A DNA stretch of 64,000 nt from Apostichopus japonicus (GCF_037975245.1 NC_092565.1:22093499-22157498), one strand, 5' to 3'. Shown: positions 1-12,960, counted from the first letter of the stretch. Numbers and translations are program-made. The notes: generated by a model not told the origin, from the sequence alone.

Positions 1-69
1 CTCATGCACTAAGTCACCTAGGACTTAATTGTTAGATATATATAATAATGCATCTTCAGTAAATCCCAC

Positions 70-3000
70 CTTGGAGCCAACTCCATTCCTGTAAAGGAAA
101 ACTGATCCCCTTTTGTCTCCACATACAAAGCCAACGTCATCCGGGAGAATGGTCACAGATGTCAACCAGCGATGACGAGAATGACACAGAATATAATCGC
201 AAATTTTAGTCAGGTCAAATTTCCCATTTTCATTCTGCGCTACCTTCCACCATATCTACCAAAGAGAACAAAACAATCAGTAACTTTGATTACCAAAAAA
301 AATTATGTAAATATAGAATCTTGAACTTAGCTATTTACACATGATAATGAGATGTTAAAAACTATTGGCAATCTGGTCGAAACCAATAGTCATTGGTTGA
401 TTGATTCCCAATCATCAATTACTTGGCAGATTTTCTGCATAATTTGTAGACCATACTTCAGAGTAATTTTTTATGCAAGAAATATTTGGGGAAAAGGAAG
501 AATTACTGGTGGCAATACAATAATTAATGTTATATTTGGTAAAAATAATGTAATGTCTATCTAGACTGTCTTTTTATTTTGAATAACTTAACAACATTTT
601 TGTCTCATTTGTCTCATTGAATATGTTCTCATTTGATTCTGTCTTTGCTGTGTGTTTTTCTTAGTATGATGCATGAAGCTAAATCAATCCTGCAATAGTA
701 ATTCCTGCTTCAAGTATCAAAAACCTAGGAGAGGTGAGGAAAACCTAGTAAAATTCAAACTGTAAGATCTCTATTTTATTTACCCTCAATCCGGGTAGCA
801 AGGTCTGTCGGAACTAGCAACTAAAAAGTTTGAGACAGTACAGACATGAAGACTTGACTTCTAATAATCTTGTCTTAATAAAAAGACTACACTCTAAAGT
901 ACTGTATCTGCGAAAAAGGGAATGAACTGTGTCAAAGTAGGATGCTGAGGGGCCTGCAGCATCTTGCAGCTAGGCTGCATAGGATGTAATCTTTTGTACA
1001 GACGTGAAGACTTGACTACACTCTAAAGTACTGTATCTATGAAGAAGGGTAATAAGCTGTGTCAAAAGTAGGATGCTGAGAGGGCTGCAGCATCTTGCAG
1101 CTAGGCTGCAATCTTTTATACAGACATGAAGACTTGATTTCACTCTAAAGTACTGTATCTATGGAGAAGGGTTATAAACTGTGTCAAAAGTATAATGCTG
1201 AGGGGCCTGCAGCATCTTGTAGCTAGGCTGCATAGGATGCAATCTTTGTACAGACATGAAGACTTGACTACACTCTAAAGTACTGTATCTATGGAGAAGG
1301 GTAATGAGCTGTGTCAAAAGTATGATGCTGAGGGAGCTGCAGCATCTTGCAGCTAGGCTGCAATCTTTTGTACAAACACAAAGACTTTACCTCTAATAAT
1401 CATATCTGAATAATGACTATACTCTTCAGTACTGTATCTGTGAAGAAGGGTAATGTACCTGTGTCAAAAGTAAGGACAATAATCTTTTGTGCTCTGCGAA
1501 TTCACACAATAAGCACTGCTGATCTTCCTAGATAATCTCTACTCTTTGATATCTGATTCAGCCTTGCTGCAGGGGATTTTGCAGCTGCTGCAGCTTTCTT
1601 TTTTTTACAGGTTGCCTAACAAGATGATAGCAAAGTAATCATCAAGTTGATTACTTGACTAAAGGTTGTGCAGGCTGGTCTGAAAGAAATATTTCATTCA
1701 AACAACTATACCATTGCCAGACCTTTCTGTGAATATTAATACCAAATTTCCATTTAATTCCCCATGTGCATATATTTTTGTTGTGATATTAATATTTTAA
1801 GTTGTCACATTTGTGTTCAACATAAAAGTGAACAAGAGTGATATCACACTGATCAAATTATCAGGGGGAATTTTAACCAGATATTTAATATTTCAAAAGT
1901 AAATTGGGAAAGAACACTTAACTTAAGTCATTAAATATACATCAGAGAGTCAGCAGATAACAACTACCAAAAAAACAAAAACATTTTTTTTTTTTCCAAA
2001 GGACTGCAATTGAATAGAAGACACCTTTCCTTAGCAACTCAAAGTAACTTACCACAGCTCCCTCTGGTCCGGAGGAGAAGATATCTTCGCCTGAACCCCA
2101 ACAAAGACTGAGGACTTTGCTAGAGTAAACAGAGACTTGAAGCAAACGAGCACCATCATCTGCAAAGTGAGGAGAATCAATGTATAACACTTTACACTCA
2201 ATCTGGAAATAGTTGGTAGAGTGCAGGGCTTGCAACCCAGAGGTCAAAGGTTCAAACCAATTTATTCTAGCCTGAAATTTCTCTGCCCTTGTCCACTTTG
2301 TTGAATAGGTTGTCAGTTTTCCATTGTTCATTAACATACTAATATCGAAATCCCTTCCCCTGGGGTTGAATCGAATCAAATTGGGGTGTAATCTCTTGTT
2401 AAATGGTATGCAAGGTACGACACTGCTTAACAAGGAAATGGTTACATAAGGATCCCAATTCTGACCCACACCCTCTAACAAAGAAATGGTAACATAGGGA
2501 TCCCAATTCTGACCCACACCCTGTAACAAAGAAATGGTAAGATAGGGATCCCAATTCTGACCCACACCCTCTAACAAAGAAATGGTTACATAGGGATCCC
2601 AATTCTGACCCACACCCTCTAACAAAGAAATGGTTACATAGGGATCCCAATTCTGACCAGCACCCCCTGACAAACAAATGGTTACATAGGGATCCCAATT
2701 CTGACCAGCAACATCTAACAAAGAAATGGTTACATAGGGATCCCAATTCTGACCGGCAACATCTAACAAAGAAATGGTTACATAGGGAACCCAATTCTGA
2801 CCGGCAACCCCTAACAAAGAAACGGCATATAGGGATCCCAATTCCAGCCAAAAGTGTCTGGGACATATGGTGACCCTAACTCTACCCTAAGTTTAACATT
2901 TTGTATTTGTTATCAATTTCATACAATAGCAATCAATCCCATTCGACTAACTTACCCAATCTGTGGACAAAAACATGTCCTTTTATAGTTCCTATGGCAA

Positions 3001-6000
3001 CTAATCTGTTGTCAGGGGATTCCTTCATGATGCAATATGACTGATATTCTGGATTGTTAACAATCAGTCTCCATGTCTTAGTGAGAAATCCATACCCGAG
3101 CAAATATCTATCCAAAAAACAAAACAAAAAGGATTGAGATATAAATAACACCATTCCCAACTTGCCTTAAACGCATGAATTATTTTACTATTGAATTTCA
3201 TTCATCTTCTTTTTCAATTCAATTCTACCTCCGGATTGAGCTCATGAAAACAGTCATTCATTTCCAATTCTGTTTACTTTCACTTCTGGTTCCACAATCA
3301 GTTAAGGTGACCACATTTTCTTCAGGTAATCCAGAGGCATGTCGCATAACATTTATTTGATATTGACATGAAGGGTTAGTACCTACATTGTACTTGTATA
3401 AAGGTAGTGTAAAATTAATGAGTACTTATGAAGGTAGTGTGAAATTAATGAGTACTTGTAAAGGTAGTGTGAAATTAATGAGTTCTTGTAAAGGTAGGGT
3501 GAAATTAATGAGTGCCTCTCAGTGTGTTATCTGTGGTTTCATGTTTCAAGGATGTTGGTCAGATACGCATCAACGAGAAAGAAGTATTTTGTAGAAAATA
3601 ATCAAATGCCAAAAACCTTGGAGATATCTGCAAAAGTATCATTATTCATCAGAAAGTGCAGAAAGATGTTTTCAATGTGGCCTACAGGCTACTGTTCAAT
3701 GATCTATGTTGCATATATATGTGAGTTATGAATGAACTTGAATGAAACTGCTTCTACAAATGGACAGAAAACAGGTAAAATTGAAATTATGCAGGCCTTT
3801 TTCAAACAATTTTGAAATAGTTCAGAACACTTTTGTATGATCCGGGGACAGTAGGTCCACCTACATGAAGTCCTTTTAATTGGGAGATGGCACATAAAAT
3901 CCGAGGACTGTAAAGTGGGAGAGGTCTGGTCTTAGAGTAGGTTAAACATTTCACCAACTCTGGTCAACAAAATATGCTGTTTTCAGGCACCAAATGGCAA
4001 ATGATATTCAAAGAGAAAATGTAGGTGAAACCAAAAAGAAACTCCAATATACCTTTACTATTACCAGGTTCAAAACATTTCTGCTGACTCATGGATTGGA
4101 GGAGGGGGAGTAGGAGGGGGAGTGGGAGGGGGAGAGGGAGGATGTGGGAAGAATTGAAAGCCATTAATACCCTGATCACATGCAGTCATACTTAGTTCAG
4201 CAAATTACTTGTTGATGAGCTCAGACCTATGTGTAATGCCTTTCTGTTAGTTTTCTGACTACTTGGCCCAGTGTGTATAAATGTGATTCCTACTTGTGTT
4301 TCATCACTCAAACAATACCCCAAAATATGACATGCACATAGATAGCTATTTGGAATCATGTTGGCATTCAACATTTAAGTTTTCAGCTGAATTTCAAAAC
4401 TATTCTTGGCATCCTACTTCTTCAACATAATTACTAAATCTATTGCAAAAAATTATATAGCTTTTTAAATCGTCAACATTTATGGCCCAAAATATGCTAG
4501 AAAGTCATATAACGGTCACTCATATTCAGCTTCAACAATCATGTGAGGGTCACTTTCTTAGCTTTCTTCCTTTATTACAGAGACATTTAGTACTCTAATT
4601 TAAACATTCCTTAACATCTGGAAGGTTAGAACGTCTAGGAGGGAAATTTGGAAAACTTTTTAGCATGTTAAAATTTGGGATTAATACTGCCTACCTTTGC
4701 TATGCATGCACTGCTAATTGCCTTCCAAATTTAAGAGACAGGTAGTTATATACAGAAAGCTAGAATGCAGTTCCACTGGTTCTGATTGAACCTCCCATCC
4801 CCTACCCTCCCATTCTACCCCGCCCCTCTCCTCTCCCACCTGCACAACCCCAATGTTTGGCATGGAACTTTCCTCAAATTTTCTTTGATCAAAAGCCTCA
4901 TTTCCATTGACATTTTCTGTTTATATCGATGCTCTCCTAAATATACATATGGAAGACATATGATGAGAGTTAAGAAAAGAATTCTTACCCATTTTGCATC
5001 ATAACCAGCAGTTCATTTCTAAGAAGTGATACTAATCTAGGAGTAAATCCACTCATTTCCTCTGTCATAGCTTCTCCCAGTACACTTCTTGCAGCTACCT
5101 CCATGTCTAAGCATTCTGTGGTGTGTTCTAATTGAAAATAAAAACAGACAGAAACATTGCATCATCACTAAAAAGGAACAATCTGCTATCGGGGGTGGGG
5201 GGACAATGGGAAATGGGCGGTAGCATTTATCATCTTCATTTCGATACTCGTCAGTCTTGTCATCCTGGTAGTTAAGTTGAATGCGACCTGACCTGACCAT
5301 CTTACTGTGGGAAATGGTGGATAGTCTGACATGTATGCATGCATGCTTAATACAGTCCACCCCCTGCAAGTCCTTATATCAAGGTCCGTTCATATCAAAT
5401 ACAATTGGTCAGGTTTTGAAAACACAAAACAATCTGAATCTCTTACCAGCATCTGCAATGGTTGCTAAGGACCAAAGTCTGATACTGGAATCTCCTCCAC
5501 CGGTCACCTGTAGCAGACAAGAGGAACAAAACTGAGAGATCTCTTCTAGTTTATGAACACAGTCTTTTGATTCTTTCTTTATCTTTTATAGCCTAAATTT
5601 GTCCCATTCATTCCCTGAGATATTGGTTGTGAGATATTTTTAGAATTTTTTTTACTTAATTCTTTAAATTTTTGCAGGCATAAAACAAATTATAAATACA
5701 ATTACATACTGGATTGTCACGACTGGATTTTTAGTAGCCTACAAAGTAAAAACTGTTTTTCAAGGAATTTTGTTTGGAGTGAAAGACTGAGGGAACATTC
5801 AAGAGATATGTAATGATCAATAAAGTGGCTTTTTTATCCATAAAAACAATCTAACTTTTAGGAAAATTGAGCTTAAAGTTCAGAACAAATACTTACAATA
5901 AGATGTTTGCTTTCATTCACGGCAACACTCCAAATATTTTGACCCTGATGTGAAAAAAGAAAGCTAGCAGCGTAAACAGTGCTAAATGTTTCCATGGTTT

Positions 6001-9000
6001 CTTCAGTTGGCAAATCGGCAGTACTTCTTCTTTGTGTATGTGCTTCGGCGCCACAGAGCATTTGTATGATTTAAGTATGATAAATGTCATTGATTGATGG
6101 GTGGGTGGATTGATTAATATACCTCAAGCAACAAATTAACAGAAAATATAATACAATCAATCATAATGAAGATAATTTGCCCCTGCACCTGTCATTTGTA
6201 ATCATCAAACCCTTTAACTGTTTATAATAATTCATTTTCCTAACTAATTTCGATTTCTTATTTACAGCAAGCAATTTCAGTCAAATCATTTAACAATTTT
6301 TAATGTCAATAAATGTTTAGCTGATTATTTGACAGGTAACACTCTCAATAAGCTTTGCAACAAGTCCCTTATCCATTGAGACAATGGCAAAGCAATATGA
6401 GAGTGTTGAAAGGTTGAATGGTTAAGGCAATGGATTTACGATCTAAGGGTTGCAGGTTCGAGTCCTGGCCAGATCACTTGGTCTTGTCCTTGAGCATGAC
6501 ACTTAATCTCCATTGCATCTGTTCGCCAAGGGGTATAAATGGTTGCCTGGAGGTAACTTTTAAATATACTTGCATGAACAGGTTTTTGGCTACACCCTAT
6601 GGGAATTCTAGGGGACATGTAGATGTGGGGACCTGTACTTCCCCAGGCAGCGACTGTTTGTATTGTGCACACTTGGATGTGTGGGTGTAATAAGTTACCA
6701 ATGACCAGAGATTAATTGACTCTAAAATGTTTAAGACTCTTAAGTCTTAACCTATAACTAATAATGCATCCTCAAAGACTGCTCTGAATTAAGTTCTGTT
6801 ACCTTGTGTCCGGTGAATTTCTTAATAATGGAACCTTCGTAATTCCACACAAAACAGCAAGCATCCTAGATAGAAGCATTAAAAGAACAACAAAATATTG
6901 CGATAAAGCTATTGAAAATATGATTGTACCACCATAGGTGAGATGATACAGAGATTTAGAAACAGAGGAACACAGGGATCAGCTATACATGCCCCCCCCC
7001 ACTTTTGAAAAAAGACTGTCAACCACTGAAATGATAAAATTTTCATTTTATCATACCTGATAATTCTTTAAGTATTTTGGAGAATATATGAAGCTATTTG
7101 GATAAAACACACGGAACAGCCCGACTAAAACAAAAAAGACGTTGAAATACTTATAAAATATTTGAATTACCTGCCAGGCATCTACAAAAAGAAAAGTCTA
7201 CCAGGGAAGGGCTGCACACCTCTCCCCCCCAACCCTCCCCTGATCAGTTTCCTATGCTACTGAGATTCATTGCAATATTTGTATAGAACATTTCAGCTTG
7301 TGGAGCATTAAAACAAGTAGATCTAATGTGGTGTGTGTTTGGATTGTAAAATCGCAGCTCATTTCAAGCCAAATTGTAGGTTTCTTCCACCCCCCCTCTT
7401 TTCTTAAATTCATTGTTCCTGATTTCAGATGTTTCTTCTTTTGTTAACGAAAGTTTGATCACATCGTATACAATTATTGACATTACTACCTCTCCCCCTC
7501 CCTTTCTCCCAGATCAAAAAAAGGAAAGAAGAAGAAAAAATAGTTCAGAGTAGATGGTAAATTTTGACTTGTTTTGGTCAGATAAGCCCTTCCTTATTCT
7601 AGATTATCACAATATGTAACCCAGGAAGTGCCCTGTAATGTCAGCACAGTAAACGTTCTCAATTACTTGTTGTTAATTTCTCCTTCAAATGCGACACAAC
7701 AGGAATGTTTACTAAGCTTTCCATTTGCTCTGAATTCAAGGCTTCATGAAAACAACAAAGTTTTTTTTCTGTGGATAAATGCTTTGTGCATTGCAAAGAC
7801 AAACAGACACTGGTCATCTTATTTCGCATGATGAAGTCACCCACTCTGCTGTTGCCAGATACAATTGTAAGAATTCCCAATCTTTTAGGTAATTTCATAT
7901 TTTTTTAATTTATACAACTCTTTTGTCAGACAATTTAGACCACTGGTAAATGTTGGTATCTTTAATACTTCAGTTATCTCTTTGAATGGACAAAGTTCTG
8001 GCCTCCCTACAAACCTCTCCAATACTGACGATAACATCTGTCATTAGTTTAGCATCCCAAACACGAGCTCTGTGTCCATACAGGGTCCTGATAGGGTCAC
8101 CGCTGGTACAGCCATCCCTCAGCCGTAGGTCCCAGAGCCTGATGGTACGGTCATCAGACACCGAACAGAGCAAGCATTTCTCTGGATTATAATCAATGTT
8201 GAAAATAACTCCCTGTCAAAAATAAGAAACATTCATTCATGTCTTCAAATTGTCTCTTTACCACAATATTATCTTGTGCTTAAGCAATATGTAAACTCAA
8301 GTTGAAAGAAACTGTAGTACACACATTGTAAAGTATGGTGATTGATTTGAAAAGCACAGAAGAACAATTCACTGTGTGCCTGTAAGAAACAATCTTCCAA
8401 TTTGTAACATAACTGCTAAAACAAGCATAACTTTCAACTTAGATTACTGCCTGGTATAAATTGTAATCTATGAGCCATTATTGTTATCCCTCATATGCAT
8501 ACAGGGACTTTTAATGTCATATAAGGCACCGAGTCAACCAGAAAATCTGCAGTGGCTGCAAAATCCACTGCAGCAAGGCTGAATGGATACCAAGCAACAG
8601 AGGAATATCTCGGCAGAACAAAAGTACTATTTGTGTGAAACTACAGAGCAGAAAGGACAAAGTTGCTGTGGAGGCTGACTGCAGCATGTTGCAGCCCCTC
8701 TGAGCACTCTACTTTGGACACAGAGTTTAAAACCATCTGCCCCCTCAATAAAAAGTACAAAGTCTTTCAATGCTATTCTGTAAATCAAAATAATCCTGGT
8801 TCCCAAAGAAGCAAGAAGTTTTGAGTTGATTTAACATTCTGTCCACATATCATCGTTCAATGTAAATGAAAGTCAATTAAAAACTAAAGAATCTGACCTC
8901 ATGACCCTTGAACCTGCCAATAACGATTGACCTGCCAGAGCCATCTCTGTGACCGGCTGGACGCCACAGAACAACTTCATTGAAGACGACTCCTGCAGCA

Positions 9001-12000
9001 AGTACTAAACTGTTCCAACTGTCACCGATGAAACAGGCAGAATATCTAATGACTATTAGTTAGGGAACATTACAGAGATATTCATTGCTCATGTTTTGAC
9101 AAACATAATATAAACCTCTATCCTTCTTAACCCTATCCCAGGTGTTGGCTGATGCATAGATTAAACATAATATAAACCTCTATCCTTCTGAACCCTACCC
9201 CAGGTGTTGGCCGGTGCATAGATGAAACATTATATAAACCTCTATCCTTCTTAACCTTTCCCCAGGTGATGGCTGGTGCAAAGATTAAACATAATATAAA
9301 CCTCTATCCTTCTTAACCCTACCCCAGGTGTTGGCTGGTGCATAAATTGCTCCTGGCTCAGTGATCCAAACCAGTGGCACTGAAACCTTCAGAGCGTTGC
9401 CTTTAGGCATCTAAGACAAAACTAGCACCTTCCATAACCGATGGTAAACCTGATGGTGTTTTCAGTAGCCAGCACTGAGTCAGTAAGCCAACCCACCTCT
9501 GCCCTAATCTTCCTACAAAACTGTTACTTTGTTACTCTGGTAAGAATCAATTATTGATTGTGTTGGGATTCAGGATATACAATGTAATCACCCTTTAAAA
9601 TGACAAGGCAAAGGCATTAAAACAGTATACTGAAGAGAATGCTTGTACTGTTGTTTCACTACAAGGCATAATGTTAACATAACTGATTAACTAACGTCCA
9701 AAAACTTCATGAAAACAATAACATACAACACCATCCATCTTCTGATTCTGTTTGAAAAAGGATACAATATACAGTTCTCTACACAAGAGATCACTTCTGT
9801 ACATTTGAAACCACTACAATCCCACAATGCAACAGCATTATGACCTAAGGCTACTGCCAAGTGGTGAAGAGGCTCAGAGAGCCATTGTACATCCCAAATC
9901 CAGTCGGTAAATTCTGCAACCTCAGAGGTGACATCAAAACTGCTTCCAGTCAAGCGTCCAAGGCAAAGTGATTTTTGGCCAAATATCACCAGATCGTTGG
10001 AAGAAGCTATGAAAGGAAAAACATTTGATGTAGAAATACTGTACACGAGGAAGACCATTGACACTCACCAGCTCACCAGGCTGTGTTCATCCACTGTTGG
10101 ATGTAGCCCTCTTCATGATTTTTCCAAGTTTCTCTGTCCATTGCAAGTCTAGTCCATGTGTTGCCTATGTATGTTGTTATGTCATCCCGCCACCTACGTT
10201 TCTGTCTGCCTCTACCTCTCTTTCTGTATCTGGGTTGCCATTCTGTCAATCTTTTGGTCCATCTATTGTCCCCCCCCCCCCTTCTCATCAGATGTCCTGC
10301 CCATCTCCATTTTGCTTCCTTAATCTTAAGAATGATGTCCATTGACACTGATAACTGCTAATAGCCAAGAATTTCCACTTCCCCAAATATTTCAGAATTT
10401 GTGCACTGACAAGAGCATCTACTATCAATTTATCAAGAACTTAATTAATTCTACAGTAAAGGACAAGATTTTATGATTTGTGTAACATGCTCTGTAATTC
10501 TAGAGAGCAAAAATATAGCTTTAGTTTGTCATGACCACACAGTTAGTTTCCAAGTAAGGGAACTGGGGCTGTGAGTGGATCATGTTGTTTTTTCATGACC
10601 AGGCAAATTATTTATGAATCCTTGACAAAATTTATATTTGAAACCATTATTAGAAAAGAAAGTAACATGAAGTGTAGATTTACCTTTAATACCATGAATT
10701 ACAGATGAGCCAAGAACGTTGTACTGAGCTAGATGTCTGCTTGATGAAAGGCTGTAGGTATGAAGGTAAGAACCTTCACCTATTGAGAACAATTTCAAAC
10801 TCATGAGTTGGCCACAAAACTATCAAACACAATATATAATTAAAATGCATTTTGCGAGAAATTCTAATTAGTAGATACCACTAATATTTACTGTACGTAA
10901 GGTTTTCATTCAAAGTTTCTGAAAATTATGCTTTGCAAAATAAAAGTGGTAAGCAAAGTAAGACCTAAAATAAAAAACACCAAACTTTGTCTTTTTACAA
11001 CAATTTGCTCAGTCAAGCATTTATCTGGTAAAATCTCAAACACACATGCAACATCAGTACCAGCCAGATGTAAATTGCTTTAAAAATTGCCAACCAATAT
11101 TAATCTTGACATCTAAAAATGATATAATCATTTTCAAATATTAGTGCACAGTCAAAACATTACACCCAGAACCAAAAATTAATGGATTTGAAAACGTTAC
11201 AGGTATTATTTCGAGATGTATGCAACATCAAAATCCTGAGCAGCTTGTGGCTTTAAATTTAGTTGTTTTAAAATTATTAAGTTTGCTTATAATTATTAAT
11301 TTAAGCACATTTTTCCAAGACACTGAACATTCTGTGCGTACATGCATGCATATATGCTTCCAAAGTGCCCTTTGTACCTTCAGACAGTTGAAAAACAAGA
11401 ATGGCTCTTATTTTTTATTTCATAATTTTGGACATTAGATGACCACACATCACATCAGTTTTAAAAAGCAGATTCTGGGTCTATAATTAATGCAGCTTGT
11501 GTTTGCAGACTTTCAGAAAAATACAATGGCCAAATTTTGGTGAACATTATGTGTCAAAGTGGAGGATTTTATGTCTGTTTGTCAACATGTTTTTGGTTAA
11601 ATATGTCATTTGATTTGGTATACAAAGCCTTGGCAAATCTAGCAACCCTGATTGATAGCTCTATGCCATCTCATAGACCCAGATTTTTTTTTTCTCGATA
11701 CTTTTAGAAAAATGCATTATTAAAGGTCGTTCAAAGTCAACAAAGTCTTATCAAGTTAACCATAGCATAGACCCAATACCAATTATGAGGTGAGCTTATG
11801 CTGATAGGTTAGCTTGTTATGAGTTGGGTTTGGAGCAATGAATAGCACCAGGTTTAGTCTTAGCTTCAGTGACATGCACAAAGGTGAATAGTATGGGACA
11901 GCCATAGGCCCACACTTCCCATTGTCAGTTGAGGGAAATGGCTTTGTAAGGGGATTTTTTAATTCAACCAGGGAAGAATTAGACCACTGCTACGGATGTG

Positions 12001-12749
12001 CACATCGCACCCCTCCCCCCTCCTTTTTTCCAACCTCACACAAAGTATTTATTTGAACAACCTTGAATTTAGAGCTAGGGGCCTTCTTATATGGAACTAA
12101 TCTTATTCTAAATATACCTCAAAATGAAGCATTTGACGTCTTTATCGATGTCCACAAAAATCGCCCAAAGGGCTGTTGATGTGTGGTCCTTCTTTGCCCT
12201 GATTTGATGTAGTTGTCCAGAAGCTGCCTATCTATGTCTACCAGTACTGTAGGCCTAACATTGCACTTAAATTAAACTACTGTCGACCTACACTACACTA
12301 TACACTGTACGTTGATAGCCACTTCCAGGCGTTTAGTGCAGTAGCAGACAAGACAAGACAAGACTATGACTCTTAGTCTTAATTATGTAGGCCTATGCCT
12401 GATTGTTGTTACTGATGACTGGGGTGTTACCTTGGAAGAGGTACCCTCAGGATAACAATGACTGTATTATTGTCATTATGTTACTGTACTAATACTATAC
12501 TATTCAAAACATTGCCGTAGGGCTAATACCTTAGCGATGACAACTAAGCATATAACTCGTGATTTTCGCGAAACTAGGCCTAAACTAATCCTATGTGTGA
12601 ATAGGCTCGAGAAAGTCCAGAGAAGGGAATCATTGCTTTCATGCTGATTCGCTGATCTACAAACCGCTACAGAGTGTGTCCCCGATGCAAATCAAACAAG
12701 TCACAGCAGTGCAAATGACATCATCATTGTCGGACGAAAAATAATCCAT
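70..12749 (-). CDS. WDR6: WDR6, WD-repeat protein partner of tRNA 2'-O-methyltransferase (5' half, runs off left edge)
   Basis: Twelve exons join in phase to 508 codons: 12749-12665, 10779-10684, 10006-9766, 9045-8898, 8212-8015, 6865-6803, 5944-5897, 5507-5447, 5127-4989, 3107-2956, 2159-2053 and 255-70. All introns are GT-AG. The ATG at 12749 was chosen because this exon ends in phase 1 and completes the glycine of the next exon's GEGSYLHTYSL, the position of GEGP in vertebrate WDR6. Recognisable blocks in order: DWIWDVQWL with ALGHNAVALWD (exon 3), LYSACFIGDSW (exons 3-4), GVIFNIDYNP and SVSDDRTIRLWDL (exon 5), GHRARVWDAKL (exon 5), VTGGGDSSIRLWSL (exon 8), QSYCIMKESP (exon 10), and VCGDKRGSVFLY (exon 12). 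These follow the colinear order of vertebrate WDR6, about 1120 residues long, so roughly the C-terminal half is missing. The known family role is as FTSJ1 partner (yeast Trm734/Rtt10) for ribose methylation of the tRNA anticodon loop. Identification is by recalled family motifs, not a search. Confidence 0.93.
841..1480. repeat. Five-unit tandem array (about 106-158 bp units) in a WDR6 intron
   Basis: Units start near 841, 999, 1120, 1252 and 1375 with CAGACATGAAGACTTGACT or a close variant. They continue through CTCTAAAGTACTGTATCT and end with a GCTGCAGCATCTTGCAGC segment that can fold on itself. The first and last units carry an extra CTAATAATC stretch, and the fifth lacks the GCTGCAG segment. 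The array lies in the 1.8 kb intron 256-2052. A related sequence in the opposite orientation lies at about 8546-8745, in another intron of the same gene. Confidence 0.85.
1490..1610. repeat. Flank of the array, inverted relative to 8546-8650
   Basis: The stretch ending in CAGCCTTGCTGCAGGGGATT is the reverse complement of a segment near 8546-8650. Together with the array it marks one repeat family whose end is present here and, inverted, in the 8213-8897 intron. Confidence 0.6.
2426..2850. repeat. 48-bp minisatellite, about 8.5 copies, in a WDR6 intron
   Basis: The unit contains GGGATCCCAATTCTGACC followed by AACAAAGAAATGGT. Adjacent copies differ by a few substitutions. Because 48 is a multiple of three and the unit lacks stops in two minus-strand frames, it produces long repetitive open frames. 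It lies wholly inside the intron 2160-2955, whose flanking exons splice in phase without it. Confidence 0.95.
3389..3512. repeat. 30-bp tandem repeat, four copies
   Basis: Four adjacent copies of a 30-bp unit containing AAAGGTAGTGTGAAATTAATGAGT lie in the WDR6 intron 3108-4988. The copies differ by one to three bases. The rest of that intron contains only a purine-rich stretch near 4100-4142. Confidence 0.9.
4100..4142. repeat. G-rich tract
   Basis: Runs of four to five G separated by A or T on the plus strand could form a G-quadruplex on the strand opposite to WDR6 transcription. No other feature was seen nearby. Confidence 0.6.
6400..6715 (+). mobile_element. tRNA-derived SINE in a WDR6 intron
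   Basis: The head resembles tRNA-Leu. It has an A-box-like stretch around 6413-6428 (GGTTGAATGGTTAAGGC), a leucine-like ATCTAAGGGTTGC arm, and a perfect B box GGTTCGAGTCC at 6455-6465. About 240 bases of non-tRNA body follow. The absence of a closed acceptor stem and the long tail argue against a functional tRNA gene. The element lies in the intron 5945-6802. Exact ends are uncertain because no clear target duplication was identified. Confidence 0.75.
8546..8745. repeat. Inverted single copy of the 841-1610 repeat family
   Basis: CTGCAGCAAGGCTGAATGGAT and GACTGCAGCATGTTGCAGCC match the reverse complement of sequences near 1560-1600 and 1060-1110. It lies in the WDR6 intron 8213-8897. With the array it forms an inverted pair around nine internal exons. 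Confidence 0.6.
9103..9350. repeat. 62-bp tandem repeat, four copies
   Basis: Units start at 9103, 9165, 9227 and 9289 with ACATAATATAAACCTCTATC and contain CCCAGGTGTTGGCTGGTGCA. The last copy is slightly truncated. The array lies in the WDR6 intron 9046-9765. Confidence 0.9.
10066..10338 (-). mobile_element. LINE 3' fragment (C-terminal end of reverse transcriptase ORF)
   Basis: The minus-strand open frame here contains KWRWAGHLMRR, DNRWTKRLTEWQPR and RRWRDDI. These belong to the tail of non-LTR retrotransposon endonuclease-reverse transcriptase polyproteins. The fragment is flanked by an identical 11-bp sequence, CCATTGACACT, at 10055-10065 and 10339-10349, read as a target-site duplication. 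It sits in the WDR6 intron 10007-10683 and runs in the gene's own direction. Only about 90 residues are present, so it is a dead 5'-truncated copy. Confidence 0.8.
10780..12664. other. First WDR6 intron, no further feature seen
   Basis: AT-rich non-coding sequence between coding exons 1 and 2. Short CT-rich tracts and a brief AGACA repeat near 12345 are present. No convincing exon was found on either strand. Confidence 0.5.
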
Positions 12750-12816
12750 TCACAAGCATATATCACCCCAGCTCCTACAGTATCATTGTTTTAAACTCAT
12801 GTTAGGACAGCAATGC

Positions 12817-12960
12817 GGGTTGACCTGTCGTAATGAATTACACTACGACGTTGTCACAGAGTGTTAGCACCAATCAAAATAGATCTCAGAAAAGATTTAG
12901 GGTTTCAGCCAATCGCAGGCATTTCCTGGATAAACAACATGTCTGCGCCCTTGTGTAAAC
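12817..12960 (-). promoter_or_regulatory. WDR6 promoter with two CCAAT boxes (copy A of an inverted promoter duplication)
   Basis: This lies directly upstream of the WDR6 ATG at 12749. CCAAT pentamers sit on the plus strand at 12870-12874 and 12909-12913. The block aligns as an inverted copy, about 80 percent identical by eye over its first 110 bases, with 25312-25490. A plus-strand ATGTCTGCGCCC at about 12939-12950 matches the start of the open frame next to the other copy, which suggests the promoter was once bidirectional. The promoter role is inferred from position and CCAAT boxes. No TATA box was identified. Confidence 0.55.

Noticed and set aside
1942-2841. 299-codon minus-strand open frame with repeated GQNWDPYVTISLL-type units
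   Set aside because: It is the 48-bp minisatellite read in frame inside a WDR6 intron. Only its downstream part overlaps the genuine exon 2159-2053, which joins in phase to 3107-2956 without it.
2426-2850. CRISPR-like regular repeat
   Set aside because: Repeats are contiguous with no unique spacers, and the context is a eukaryotic intron.
6413-6480. tRNA-Leu gene
   Set aside because: A and B boxes are present but no closed acceptor stem was found, and a long SINE body follows.
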